Origin: Ignavibacteria bacterium
GTDB taxonomy: Bacteria; Bacteroidota; Ignavibacteria; Kapaibacteriales; UBA961
NCBI GenBank assembly: GCA_016873735.1
Contig: VGWD01000002.1
Location: 62,001-126,000, forward strand
DNA length: 64,000 bases
Reading direction: 5' to 3'
How positions within the stretch are numbered: the first letter of the stretch is position 1; every line of letters starts with the position of its first letter. Shown piece by piece: positions 47,706 to 58,159 of the stretch. The position numbers and the translations under genes are program-made. The notes below the pieces were generated by a model. That model was not told where the DNA came from. It saw only the letters and a list, made by a program, of their open reading frames with translations, and ran no database searches.

Positions 47706-50700
47706 TCATTGAACAATGATGCATTGCCTGCTGGTATGTAAACCACCAATGGTAACATGAATCCAATATGATCCACTTGCCAAACCGGAAGGAATGCTGA
47801 ATTCATGTACGGTAAATGATGAAAGCATACCGGTATACATAGTTTGAATCAATGATCCGGTTGAAGACATCAATGAGATTGTTGCATTACCACCTTTGAT
47901 TGATTGAACAGAAAGCTTCATGTCATCTGCTTTTTGTCCATATACATTAACCTTGATTTCTTTGGAAGCATCAGCTGTTGATTCCAATACGGAACTTGGG
48001 GGAGTGATTACCACTTTTGCGACTTCACTTGTTTCAATACCGCATTCGCCATAGACAATCACTCTGTAGTCACCGGAATTACCTGTATTCGTTACATTCA
48101 AACGATAAATGGAATCTGTCGCATTTTCGATTTTTACTCCATCATTAAACCATTGATATGTAACCTTTGAACCAACAGCAGAAACCTTAAGCTCCAATGC
48201 CTGACCGGATGTAAGATTCACTGATTTCGGCTGTGTCATGACTTTTGTGATTGGTTTCACAAATAGTCTCGCCGGCAAAGATTGTGTGGCTTTGCATCCT
48301 GTATTCACAGTTGCAACATAATCGCCTGCATCGGTGGCTTTTACAGCCGGTATGGTAAGAATGGAATCTCTAGCACCTTGGATCACATTTCCATTGAAAC
48401 GCCATTCATAGGTTCCTTTTCCATTCCCTTTGACCAAGATTCTGAACTGTGAACCCGGGCAAAGCGAATCACCAATTGGTTGCTCGGTGATAACTGTTGA
48501 TTCTCCAATCTTGAACGTTGTATCACTGATGTCGCGTAAACCGGATGCAACATTGATAACTCTTGCCTTATATATCGTTCCACCAATATAATCATCTGGA
48601 ATTTTCCAATTGTATGAAGAACCCTGAAGATCACGTGCAATCGTAGTCCATGTTGTTCCACCATCTGATGTAAGCTGGATACTCGTCAATTCAGTGGGAG
48701 TGAGCCCCTCTTTATTCCAAGCAAATGTCATATTGCTACCAGGGCAATATGTTGCAAATGCACTTGGGGAACTCATTGTTAGGGAACCAAATGAATATTT
48801 TGCCACAAACCCATTCATACCTGAACCTGGGTTGGGGTTATTACTCTCTTGAAACATAGCTAAATCGGTTGAAAGTGTTGATCCACCAACATAGATATCG
48901 CCACGAGATGTTTCTACAACGGCTTTGCAAATATCTTCAGCTGCACCGCCATAATATGCAGAAAAAGCAACATCTGTCAAATCATTGGAGAGCTTCAACA
49001 ATACTCCGTCTTTGGGTCCGCCACCGTATGCATTTTCGGTCTCTTTGCTACCAATATTTGTATTACTGAAATCACGTGAGCTTGTCCACCCGGAAACCAA
49101 GATTTGTGAAGTAGAAGGAATAAAATCAATAGCCGTAGCAGATTCTGTACCTGATGTACCAAATACGCCGGAATTGAGCAAAGTTCTACCATTGGATGCA
49201 ATTCTTGAAACAAAGATATCAAGTCCGCCTTTGGCTGTGGTTGTTGTGCCTGTGGTTGGGAATGATGTAGTTGCGCCGGTTCCAAATTCGGTTTCACCGC
49301 ATACTGCAACAGTGCCATCATCGAGCGCTACGAGGCCGGTGATTCGATCATTGCCATTGCCACCCAAATATCCGAGAAATTGCGTGTTTTGATCTGAATG
49401 AGTTCCTGCAATACCAAACTTTGCCACAAAACCATCATCTTTTTGATTATATGTTTGATCCCAGGGTCTTCTTGTGGGACTAAAACTACTTGGTACTGGA
49501 TAAGTACCATTCGAGATTCCAAGACCAGTCGTACCTGCAATGAAAATTGCATTAAAGCTTGGATCATATCCTACGCCAGTAACACGATCATCACCATCAC
49601 CGCCAATGAAACTTGAAAAATTTATGAGTGAGCCGGAAGCTCTTAATTCCATCATAAAGCCATCATAATTGGCTTTTTTCGTGCGTTGATATGCACCATT
49701 GTCAGTAGTAAAATCTGATGAATTCGTAACACCACCAACCAATAACTCGCCGGTTGGTCTGGCTGCAATTGCCAATACACGATCTTCCAATGCGCCCGGC
49801 AAATAGGTTGAATAAACCAATTGTGTACCATTTGAAGATAGTTTGGCAACAAATCCATCTGTTCCAGCCTTATATGCATCTTTCCAAGATGTGGAAAGTG
49901 GGAAGTTTGATGAACTTGTTTCTCCGCCAATAAAGATGCCACCATTGAAATCGATTGTGATTGCATTGATGATATCGTCTCCTCCTCCACCGATATAAGA
50001 CAGACTCAACATCGTTTGTAATTGAGGAGAGTAGCGAATGACTATTCCATCTACACTACCATTGAATTTTGTGTCATAAGAACCGGAAACTTCCGGTAAA
50101 TCTTCAGTTTCTGTTGATCCAGCCGCCCAAATATTACCTGCATTGTCCTGTACAATTCCATTGATGGCATCAACACCTGTATTTCCAACATATGTGCTGT
50201 AAACCAATGGATCGATGATCAATGTTTTTGATTTGTCATATCCATCAACAGAAAAAACGAAACCATTGCCGGCCTTTACAAAGCCACAAGGAATGGTGAC
50301 TTTTTTACCTGTTTCATCAAATTGATATGCAATGATATTCCCATGATTCATCATGCCAAAGCGTGTTTGTACTAGCAGAGAACCATCACTTGATGTAGAA
50401 GCCACTGCTCCGGAAAACGCAAGTTTGATTTTCGATGGGTTGGTTCCGGGCTGCACATGAAAATCATATCTTGGATTCTGTCCTTCGAATGAATAAACCA
50501 TGTCCACTCCATCATATACTTCAGGAATTCTGATGGTTGTGAATGTCGGTACATTTGTTTTCCAGGTTTGTGGATTATTTCCCAAGAAATAATTAATCGT
50601 GGTCGGACTTTCCACCAAACCGGTACCCTTGGGTAATAAAGCACCCTCGAGACTCATGGTATAGGCATGACCTTTCTTTACATGAACATCATGCATGATC

Positions 50701-50903
50701 GAATATACATCATGTATGATTCCTTTGTCCGTAATCCATATATTCATGGAAGGGGTTTTAGCCATGAATTGAATTGTTTCGGGCCATTGTCCATTATTTT
50801 GAATGAACATCCCATGCTTTTGCACATTCGCACCGGCGGCCAAACAAATAATAGGGAAGCAGCAACATGCGATGAATGAGCTAAGGAGTTGTCTGACTGA
50901 CAT
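47706..50903 (-). CDS. Secreted SBBP-repeat beta-propeller protein with Ig-like domains and T9SS-like tail
   Basis: Repeats such as IWAAGSTETEDLPEVSGSYDTKFNGSVDGIVIRYS; N-terminal FIQNNGQWPETIQFMAKTPSMNIWITDKGIIHD; C-term LASGSYWIHVTIGGLHTSRQCIIVQ; start MSVRQLLSSF. Confidence 0.88.
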   Translation of the reverse strand: MSVRQLLSSFIACCCFPIICLAAGANVQKHGMFIQNNGQWPETIQFMAKTPSMNIWITDKGIIHDVYSIMHDVHVKKGHAYTMSLEGALLPKGTGLVESPTTINYFLGNNPQTWKTNVPTFTTIRIPEVYDGVDMVYSFEGQNPRYDFHVQPGTNPSKIKLAFSGAVASTSSDGSLLVQTRFGMMNHGNIIAYQFDETGKKVTIPCGFVKAGNGFVFSVDGYDKSKTLIIDPLVYSTYVGNTGVDAINGIVQDNAGNIWAAGSTETEDLPEVSGSYDTKFNGSVDGIVIRYSPQLQTMLSLSYIGGGGDDIINAITIDFNGGIFIGGETSSSNFPLSTSWKDAYKAGTDGFVAKLSSNGTQLVYSTYLPGALEDRVLAIAARPTGELLVGGVTNSSDFTTDNGAYQRTKKANYDGFMMELRASGSLINFSSFIGGDGDDRVTGVGYDPSFNAIFIAGTTGLGISNGTYPVPSSFSPTRRPWDQTYNQKDDGFVAKFGIAGTHSDQNTQFLGYLGGNGNDRITGLVALDDGTVAVCGETEFGTGATTSFPTTGTTTTAKGGLDIFVSRIASNGRTLLNSGVFGTSGTESATAIDFIPSTSQILVSGWTSSRDFSNTNIGSKETENAYGGGPKDGVLLKLSNDLTDVAFSAYYGGAAEDICKAVVETSRGDIYVGGSTLSTDLAMFQESNNPNPGSGMNGFVAKYSFGSLTMSSPSAFATYCPGSNMTFAWNKEGLTPTELTSIQLTSDGGTTWTTIARDLQGSSYNWKIPDDYIGGTIYKARVINVASGLRDISDTTFKIGESTVITEQPIGDSLCPGSQFRILVKGNGKGTYEWRFNGNVIQGARDSILTIPAVKATDAGDYVATVNTGCKATQSLPARLFVKPITKVMTQPKSVNLTSGQALELKVSAVGSKVTYQWFNDGVKIENATDSIYRLNVTNTGNSGDYRVIVYGECGIETSEVAKVVITPPSSVLESTADASKEIKVNVYGQKADDMKLSVQSIKGGNATISLMSSTGSLIQTMYTGMLSSFTVHEFSIPSGLASGSYWIHVTIGGLHTSRQCIIVQ

Positions 50904-50938
50904 AAAGGTTAACTCCAACATTGTATAGAAGTACATAA

Positions 50939-53770
50939 TTACCGTTGATTAATGAATGGTAAAATGATAGGATTCACTGTTTGAATCTTAATCACATATA
51001 GTCCTGAAGGAATCATATCTTTTGAAAGAGATACACTATTCCTATACATATGACCATTTAACACATCATTACCTTGCAAATTACTTACAGAATAAGGAAT
51101 TTCACCCATGCTTTTTTCACTTGAATTGAGGAAAATTTCAATATTTGTGCCATTGTCCACAATGTGTGCTTGTGAGAATAAGGAATTATCCACATTTTCC
51201 ACGGAAACAGGTCCTTCGATTACCTCTATGGCTTTCTTAAGATGAGTTGCCAAAGCGGTTCTTACAGTATCAGCGCCAATCACTATATAGGCTATTACAG
51301 AATCATTTGGCAAAACAGCTTTTTCAAACCTACCTCCGACAAACATTGCGATATCTCCTGCGGAACCGAATTGTATCGAATTGCCTCCATTCAGCATGGC
51401 ATTGAATTCTTCATTCGTATTTGAAAAACCAGAAGCATTGAGCCCTGCGGCTTGAGGCCTGAATGATGGTTCGTTTATAGGAGCAAAACAGAGAATTCCG
51501 ATATGAGGATGTAGTTTATTCGCAAAACGTCCTTCTTTCCATGCAATTTCAGCTTCGCATCGAGGTTTGATATAATCCGGAATCGCATCTGAAAAATGCT
51601 CGACCTTATTGTCTCTTCCATAATTGCCAATATCCCAATCGCCGAATATTCCAAATCCCGGATTGAATATTGGTGCATCATTCATATTGGTGAGGGTATA
51701 TTTGAATGTCACTGAATTGGGAGCCAATTTGAATAGTTCCTTCTTTATTGAAACACCGATTTTCTCACTTCCCGGATTCAAACTGTCTGTTACAATCATA
51801 AATGCTCCTTCTTTATCTGAAGCAAAACGAGTACGTGGTTCAAATTCGGATGAAGTTGAAAAGCCGGTGATCACTTTTCCGGAGGAGCCAACAACAAGTC
51901 CACCATCATAGAGCATGGAACCGCAATCTTTCAATATGAAACCCATGCCATCAAACTGTTCATTTCCGGCGCTTCCGACTGTGCGGTCATTGACAAAACC
52001 CAATGAGGCATAGTCGCCTATGGAGAACAAGAGATTCTCTGTCTCAAAAGTACTGATTGAAGGGGTTGGCCTCAGAGCAAACAATACAGTGGGTAATAGT
52101 CCGGATTCTTCTTCCATGCTCAATGAGTGATAAAATTCTGCATCGCTGTTTTCTTGAATAATCATGCGCAGAACAATGCTTGAATCAATCGACTTCGGTG
52201 CAATGAATGGGAGAATTCTCAATGTATCCAAGAGTAGAAAGGGCTTGAAGAAATTATCGAGTGAACGTACGATAATCGATAGATTTTTAGCAGGTATATC
52301 AGTCACATTATGGAGGTGAAGTCTAATCCGTAATGTATCTCCTTTGCTTTGTCTTTGCCTTTCCTTACTCCAGGTGGTTTGTATATATGCTCTGCTTGTA
52401 GGGGAATCTTGCAAAGCACGCAGAAGATTTAATCGTCCCGGAAGAAATCCCGCAAGAAATGAATTTGCCACATCAATGGGATCGGCAGTTGCTTTCAGAT
52501 GCTCTTGGATCACGGCCATGTTCACATTCGGATATTTTCCTTTTACAAGAGCCGCTGCTCCTGAAACTATGGGAGCGGCAAAGGAAGTGCCACTCATTGT
52601 GGTATAGGAAAAATTCTCATTGTCTGTGGTGCGGACATTAAATCCCGGTGCCATGATATCTGTTGACCAACCATAGGAAGAACCATTCGATTTGACATCT
52701 ACAATATCTGTTTCACCAACAGACATCACACCTCTATAGGAAGCTGGATAAATCGGGGCCCGATTATTGTCATTGCCCGCCCCTGCCACGATTAGGACAT
52801 TTTGTTCTACGGCAAAATCAATGATGCTTTGATTGATTTCTGAATATGTATTCGCAGAACCCCAACTGCAATTCAAAACAGGGAATTTTCTCATGATGCC
52901 ATAGAGTATTCCTTCATAGCCAAACTCAACTCTCTCTGTACCTTGCCTGCCAGCTTTGATTGGGAAGAATCGAGATTTTCCACCAATCCCGGCAATTCCT
53001 TTTTGATTATTCCATGTTCCCGCAGCAACACCCGCAACCGATGTGCCATGACCATCTGTGGAATTATATGTATTTCCTGCAGGAGTTCCATCATTTGGCC
53101 ATGCAAGATTAACCCCACGATAATCATCCGGAAATCCATTATTGTCATCATCCACTCCATTATTTTCAATTTCTGATCGATTGAGCGCAATATTATCCTG
53201 AAGGTCTTCATGGGTCTGCAAAAAACCATTGTCTATTATTCCGATGATGATGCTTGTGTCACCTTGGTAAATATCCCATGCTTCCAATGCTTTTATAACG
53301 GTAAGGAATATCTGACTATTGACATATGTATCATTAGGTTTAAACAAAGCATGTTCGAAATATCTTGGCTCAGCCAATTCGATAGATGAGCATTCCGCTT
53401 TCAAGACTTTCAATGCTGAAACAACAGAAATGGAATCAGGGAAAGACACAATGCATGTTCGAAGCAATTGATCATATGCTCTTGACATTCCGTATCGATA
53501 GGTTTCCGTAGAATTAGTCTGCGATGCAAACCCATTTGGCAAGATTGAGCGAATATTCGAAAATCTCAGTTCGGATAGTGAAGATTGAGCCAATTGCATC
53601 TTGACATCTTCGATGGTAAAACCGGAATGCATACGAATATTGACCATTCCCGATTGCACATGCTCATCTTTCGCAAGCCGTGAATGGAGTTCAACTTGAA
53701 AACAAATGAGCATCAATCCGATGCAAAGAGCGAAATGGCTTATATGCTTTATGAATGGAAGAGGCTTCAT
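50939..53770 (-). CDS. Secreted S8 (subtilisin) family serine peptidase with T9SS-like tail
   Basis: Triad motifs IIIGIIDNGFLQTHEDL, DGHGTSVAGVAAG, MSGTSFAAPIVSGAAAL; C-term IPSGLYVIKIQTVNPIILPFINQR. Confidence 0.93.
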   Translation of the reverse strand: MKPLPFIKHISHFALCIGLMLICFQVELHSRLAKDEHVQSGMVNIRMHSGFTIEDVKMQLAQSSLSELRFSNIRSILPNGFASQTNSTETYRYGMSRAYDQLLRTCIVSFPDSISVVSALKVLKAECSSIELAEPRYFEHALFKPNDTYVNSQIFLTVIKALEAWDIYQGDTSIIIGIIDNGFLQTHEDLQDNIALNRSEIENNGVDDDNNGFPDDYRGVNLAWPNDGTPAGNTYNSTDGHGTSVAGVAAGTWNNQKGIAGIGGKSRFFPIKAGRQGTERVEFGYEGILYGIMRKFPVLNCSWGSANTYSEINQSIIDFAVEQNVLIVAGAGNDNNRAPIYPASYRGVMSVGETDIVDVKSNGSSYGWSTDIMAPGFNVRTTDNENFSYTTMSGTSFAAPIVSGAAALVKGKYPNVNMAVIQEHLKATADPIDVANSFLAGFLPGRLNLLRALQDSPTSRAYIQTTWSKERQRQSKGDTLRIRLHLHNVTDIPAKNLSIIVRSLDNFFKPFLLLDTLRILPFIAPKSIDSSIVLRMIIQENSDAEFYHSLSMEEESGLLPTVLFALRPTPSISTFETENLLFSIGDYASLGFVNDRTVGSAGNEQFDGMGFILKDCGSMLYDGGLVVGSSGKVITGFSTSSEFEPRTRFASDKEGAFMIVTDSLNPGSEKIGVSIKKELFKLAPNSVTFKYTLTNMNDAPIFNPGFGIFGDWDIGNYGRDNKVEHFSDAIPDYIKPRCEAEIAWKEGRFANKLHPHIGILCFAPINEPSFRPQAAGLNASGFSNTNEEFNAMLNGGNSIQFGSAGDIAMFVGGRFEKAVLPNDSVIAYIVIGADTVRTALATHLKKAIEVIEGPVSVENVDNSLFSQAHIVDNGTNIEIFLNSSEKSMGEIPYSVSNLQGNDVLNGHMYRNSVSLSKDMIPSGLYVIKIQTVNPIILPFINQR

Positions 53771-53802
53771 GATTAGTGAAAGACAAGGTTTGGGCATTTC
53801 TG

Positions 53803-54639
53803 TTACTTTGGTAATGTGCAAGTTGCTACTGCTCCCGGAAGTCGGACATTCCAGAAAAGTGTCTTTTTTGTGATGGGATCTATTGCCAAAAACGATTCTT
53901 CAGCCGTTGCTTCAAAACGTACTATACTGAATGCAGTACAAAACAGCGTTGCCCCTGTTTGAATTCCTAATGATGAAAATTGTGCCAATGGAATTGAAAG
54001 TGTAGCAGAATTCGATCCTGATGGGATAATCAAATTCAAACTGGTGTACAAATAAGAATTTCTGGTTTGTTGATCTGTCAAGACAGTGTCAAAATAGAGG
54101 ATGACCCTACGATCCTGATTGGCAATTGTAGCTGTTCTGCAATTGATGGTCAGACTATCATCCTTGATTATTGCTTCCACTTCATCAACGGTATAACTTG
54201 GCAATTGTGCCAATGTCATTGGTTGTACAATGACTGGAAGTTTGCCATCACAACGGACGGAAAAACGCTTTGCAGTGGAATATCCCGGTTTTGAATATAC
54301 AATTGTATATGCACCTTGAGGAATGAGATTTAAGGTCCATTTCCCTGCAGTATCGGTGAGTGTTTCAAATCCTGTACCCTCCAATCGAACCAATACAAGA
54401 TTCTTGTTGATTTCAAATGAGTTATCCTCGGCATAGAGCTTTACTGATCCACGGAATTGGCTTCCCGGAAGATCTTCGGTTGATGTCACTCTGCTATCCA
54501 TGCAGCCAATCATTGAGCCAATGAGCATGGCTATTGTCGAAATCAGAAGAATATGTCCTAAATGCTGCTTAATCATGGCCAAATGTAACCATTTTTCAAG
54601 TTGAGAAGAAGTGAATACTGTGATTGTCGATTCATGCAC
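53803..54639 (-). CDS. Lipoprotein with carboxypeptidase regulatory-like (Ig) domain
   Basis: Internal start MIKQHLGHILLISTIAMLIGSMIGC lipobox; GSVKLYAEDNSFEINKNLVLVRLEGTGFETLTDTAGKWTLNLIPQGAYTIVYSKPGYST. Confidence 0.8.
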   Translation of the reverse strand: MHESTITVFTSSQLEKWLHLAMIKQHLGHILLISTIAMLIGSMIGCMDSRVTSTEDLPGSQFRGSVKLYAEDNSFEINKNLVLVRLEGTGFETLTDTAGKWTLNLIPQGAYTIVYSKPGYSTAKRFSVRCDGKLPVIVQPMTLAQLPSYTVDEVEAIIKDDSLTINCRTATIANQDRRVILYFDTVLTDQQTRNSYLYTSLNLIIPSGSNSATLSIPLAQFSSLGIQTGATLFCTAFSIVRFEATAEESFLAIDPITKKTLFWNVRLPGAVATCTLPK

Positions 54640-54654
54640 TTAACCGTATCTTTG
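54624..54654 (+). promoter_or_regulatory. Bacteroidetes-type promoter for the TolB-like gene
   Basis: TTG (54624-54626), N20, TATCTTTG (54647-54654), 34 nt before the ATG at 54688. Confidence 0.6.
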
Positions 54655-54687
54655 TGCTCAATTTGTTTCATATAAGCTTTCATCGAA

Positions 54688-55728
54688 ATGTTCAAATATC
54701 TGGTCATTGTTTTTGCCTTATTGAATGGATTATCCGCTCAGCAAAGAGTATTGTCTGAATCTGAGTATATCCCTGAAGAACGACACCTAAAAAATATTCG
54801 CATGTTGACATTCGAAGGGGAGAATGCTGAAGCATATATTTCATTCGACAATTCTTCTTTGGTGTTTCAAAGAAGGGGTCCGGAAGAACAATGTGATCAG
54901 ATTTATGTCATGAGCATTGATGGCACTGGTATGAAGCGTATTTCAAATGGACAAGGCCGTACAACTTGTTCATATTTTTTAAAAGATGGCTCAATCATTT
55001 ATGCGACCACAGCATATAATGATCCACAATGCCCACCTTCACCTGATTTTTCCAAGGGATATGTTTGGCCTCTATATCCCACTTATGACATTGTAAGGGC
55101 AGACACCGCATCAGGGAAGATTGTGTCAACCATCATAAAAGGTACAAATTATGATGCCGAGGCAACTGTTTCTCCTGATGGAAAATCCATTGTGTATACT
55201 TCAATTGTCGATAATGACATTGAACTGTTCACATGTTCCATCGATGGTTCAAATATTCGTAGAATAACCCATATGCCTGGTTATGATGGAGGTGCTTTTT
55301 TTAGTCCTGATGGAAAAAAAATCGTGTTTCGAGCATCGCGTCCCATCGGACCGGATTTGGAGAAATATACTTCGCTTGTCAATGAGAACCTTGTACGTCC
55401 ATCTAAGTTGGATATTTATGTGATGGACATAGATGGTTCGAATATCATCAGAGTGACAAATAATGGTGCGGCAAATTTTGCTCCTTTCATGCATCCTGAT
55501 GGGTCCCGAATCATTTTTTGCTCCAATATGGATGATTCCAAAGGACGCAACTTTGATTTGTATTTGATTAATCTAGATGGGACAGGACTTGAACGCATTA
55601 CATATTCTGGTGAATTTGATGGATTCCCGATGTTTACATCCGATGGGAAGAGTTTGGTTTTTTGCTCCAATCGACTAAACAAAAAAAATGGGGACACCAA
55701 TGTGTTTATTGCTGATTGGATAGATTGA
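54688..55728 (+). CDS. TolB-like PD40/WD40-like beta-propeller protein, secreted
   Basis: Repeats: ATVSPDGKSIVYTSIVDNDIELFTCSIDGSNIRRIT, AFFSPDGKKIVFRASRP, PMFTSDGKSLVFCSNR. Confidence 0.88.
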   Translation: MFKYLVIVFALLNGLSAQQRVLSESEYIPEERHLKNIRMLTFEGENAEAYISFDNSSLVFQRRGPEEQCDQIYVMSIDGTGMKRISNGQGRTTCSYFLKDGSIIYATTAYNDPQCPPSPDFSKGYVWPLYPTYDIVRADTASGKIVSTIIKGTNYDAEATVSPDGKSIVYTSIVDNDIELFTCSIDGSNIRRITHMPGYDGGAFFSPDGKKIVFRASRPIGPDLEKYTSLVNENLVRPSKLDIYVMDIDGSNIIRVTNNGAANFAPFMHPDGSRIIFCSNMDDSKGRNFDLYLINLDGTGLERITYSGEFDGFPMFTSDGKSLVFCSNRLNKKNGDTNVFIADWID

Positions 55729-55749
55729 ATTCACTAATGGAATTTCTCA

Positions 55750-57057
55750 ATGCATGTACAACATGAAACAAAACCCTGGTGGCATATATCGCTAACCAAG
55801 CAAATATTGTTTGGATTGGTCTTCGGCATTTTTCTGGGTTGGATAGCACCTGAATTTTCTTCATCTCTCTCGTTCATGAGAGATATCTTTTTGAATCTCA
55901 TCAAGTCCATCATTGCTCCTTTGGTATTCTCAACGATCGTCATTGGTATCGCAGGTGGGGGTGATTTGAAAAAAGTAGGAAGAATGGGAGCCAAATCCAT
56001 TCTTTACTTTGAGATAGTCACGACGATTGCTTTGTTTTTAGGACTTGCAGTCGTAAATATTGTTCAACCCGGTTTTGGGATTGTATTGAACGGAGACCCG
56101 GGAACGCTCGGGGCCATTGCGCAGAATCATCCCAAAACATTAATAGAAACTATTGTACATGTATTCCCATCCAGTGTTATTGATGCCATGGCAAAGGGTG
56201 ATGTATTGCAAATCGTTGCATTTTCAATTGTATTTGCAATGGCATTGACTGCAATCGGTGAAAAGGGGAAATTAATCGTTGATATGTGTGAATCTCTTGC
56301 GCAAATCATGTTTAAATTCACCGGTTTCATCATGATGTTTGCTCCGTTCGGCGTTGGTGCCGCAATGGCAGTAACCATTAGTCATCAAGGACTGGGTGTC
56401 CTGGCAAATTTGGGTATGCTGATCATTTCGCTATATGTGGCTTTGGTATTATTTGTTGTTTTCATTCTCGGTGCGGTGGTTCTCTTGTTCAGTGTTCCGC
56501 TCAAGCCTTTTTTGAAGGCTATTCGAGAGCCCTTTATACTTGCTTTTGTTACAACCAGTAGTGAGTCTGCTTTACCAAAGGCAATGCAAAACATGGAGCG
56601 TTTGGGAGTTCCAAAGCGGATTGTTGGTTTTGTGATGCCAACGGGATACAGTTTCAATTTAGATGGAACGACTCTCTATCTTGCAATGGCATCTGTTTTT
56701 GTTGCTCAAGCAGCAGCAACAACGATTCCTGGTTTCACTTTTACATTCGAACAACAAATCATGATGATGCTCTCACTCATGATTACATCCAAAGGTGTTG
56801 CTGCTGTTCCACGGGCCTCGCTCGTGATTTTGCTTGCTACTTTGTCTTCCTTTCTACCACCGGGAATCGGTGCATTGGGTGTGGCAATGATTTTTGGTAT
56901 CGATGAATTGATGGACATGGCAAGAACTTCTGTCAACTTATTAGGAAATTGTCTTGCAACCGTTGTCATAGCTCGCTGGGAAGGTGAATTCAATGATCAA
57001 AAGGCGGCGGTATTCGGAACGGATGATGAAGTAATGGAATCCGCTCTTATACAATGA
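55750..57057 (+). CDS. Dicarboxylate/amino acid:cation (Na+/H+) symporter family protein
   Basis: VTTSSESALPKAMQNMERLGVPKRIVGFVMPTGYSFNLDGTTLYLAMASVFVAQA; ATVVIARWEGEFN. Confidence 0.95.
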   Translation: MHVQHETKPWWHISLTKQILFGLVFGIFLGWIAPEFSSSLSFMRDIFLNLIKSIIAPLVFSTIVIGIAGGGDLKKVGRMGAKSILYFEIVTTIALFLGLAVVNIVQPGFGIVLNGDPGTLGAIAQNHPKTLIETIVHVFPSSVIDAMAKGDVLQIVAFSIVFAMALTAIGEKGKLIVDMCESLAQIMFKFTGFIMMFAPFGVGAAMAVTISHQGLGVLANLGMLIISLYVALVLFVVFILGAVVLLFSVPLKPFLKAIREPFILAFVTTSSESALPKAMQNMERLGVPKRIVGFVMPTGYSFNLDGTTLYLAMASVFVAQAAATTIPGFTFTFEQQIMMMLSLMITSKGVAAVPRASLVILLATLSSFLPPGIGALGVAMIFGIDELMDMARTSVNLLGNCLATVVIARWEGEFNDQKAAVFGTDDEVMESALIQ

Positions 57058-58153
57058 TCCGAGGCACTCTTGCAGAGATTGCTGTCGTGATTTCATAAGG
57101 AATCGTATGTAGTATAGCCGCCAAGTCTTCTGCGCTCTGGTGGGCTTGTCCATTCTCCCCTATGAATGTGACTTTTGTTCCTATCGCGATAGCAATATCA
57201 CCAATGTCCACCATGCATTCATCCATGCATATATTGCCCACGACGGGAAATAATGTGCCTTGTATTATGCAGTGAAGTTTTCCTGAAAGTCCCCGAAACA
57301 AACCATCCCCATATCCGATCGGTATAGTTGCTATTGTTGTATCTTTTTCAGCAATGAATGATCTCCCATATGATACGGATTCACCTTTTTTTAATCTTCT
57401 TATCGACATCACTGCTGAATGTAATTGCAATACCGGTTTGATTTCATTGAATGTGTTTGGAATAGGAGAATATCCATACATGGATAAACCGGGTCTTGCA
57501 AGTGTTCCAATGTTCTCCGGCATCCGAATCATAGCAGCGGAATTGCCAACATGAATCAATGCGGGCTTGATATCATGATCTGACAATGTATCCAGACATT
57601 GTTCAAAAATGTGTAATTGTTCTTCCATGAACGATGTATCCACTGAATCAGCGGTCGCAAAATGCGTACACAATCCCTTGAGATGTAATCCCGGAGAAGA
57701 TACAATCAACTGTGCCATTGCTAAGGCTTCCTCGGGATAGACTCCATCACGATGCATGCCGGTGTCTATAAACAGGTGAATATTCACTGTTTTATGATGT
57801 TTCTCAGCCTTTTCGGACAATCTCTTAATCGTATCCACATTGCAAATGATTGTCTCGATGTCATATTGAATGATTGAATCCAATTCTTCGGGTTCTGGAG
57901 GAGTCATCAATAATAGGGATGCATGTATACCTGCTTCACGCAATTGAACACCTTCAGAAGCAAAAGCTATTCCCAAATACTTGATGCCTTCTTCAATGGC
58001 GATGCGTGAACATTCAATGATGCCATGACCATAAGCATTGGCTTTGACCATTGCCATGATTTCAGTGTGCGCCGATAGGTGATCTTTCAAGAGTTTGATA
58101 TTAGACCGAAGAGCGCGGGAATCTATAATGACATGTGTGGATCGTGTATGCAT
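57047..58153 (-). CDS. alr: Alanine racemase
   Basis: MAMVKANAYGHGIIECSRIAIEEGIKYLGIAFASEGVQLREAGI (PLP Lys motif); VGNICMDECMVDIG. Confidence 0.95.
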   Translation of the reverse strand: MHTRSTHVIIDSRALRSNIKLLKDHLSAHTEIMAMVKANAYGHGIIECSRIAIEEGIKYLGIAFASEGVQLREAGIHASLLLMTPPEPEELDSIIQYDIETIICNVDTIKRLSEKAEKHHKTVNIHLFIDTGMHRDGVYPEEALAMAQLIVSSPGLHLKGLCTHFATADSVDTSFMEEQLHIFEQCLDTLSDHDIKPALIHVGNSAAMIRMPENIGTLARPGLSMYGYSPIPNTFNEIKPVLQLHSAVMSIRRLKKGESVSYGRSFIAEKDTTIATIPIGYGDGLFRGLSGKLHCIIQGTLFPVVGNICMDECMVDIGDIAIAIGTKVTFIGENGQAHQSAEDLAAILHTIPYEITTAISARVPRIIV

Positions 58154-58159
58154 GAAGTG

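Noticed and set aside
48985-49392. Plus/minus alternative ORFs within the SBBP gene
   Set aside because: Arise from repeat-biased coding DNA of the propeller; no domains
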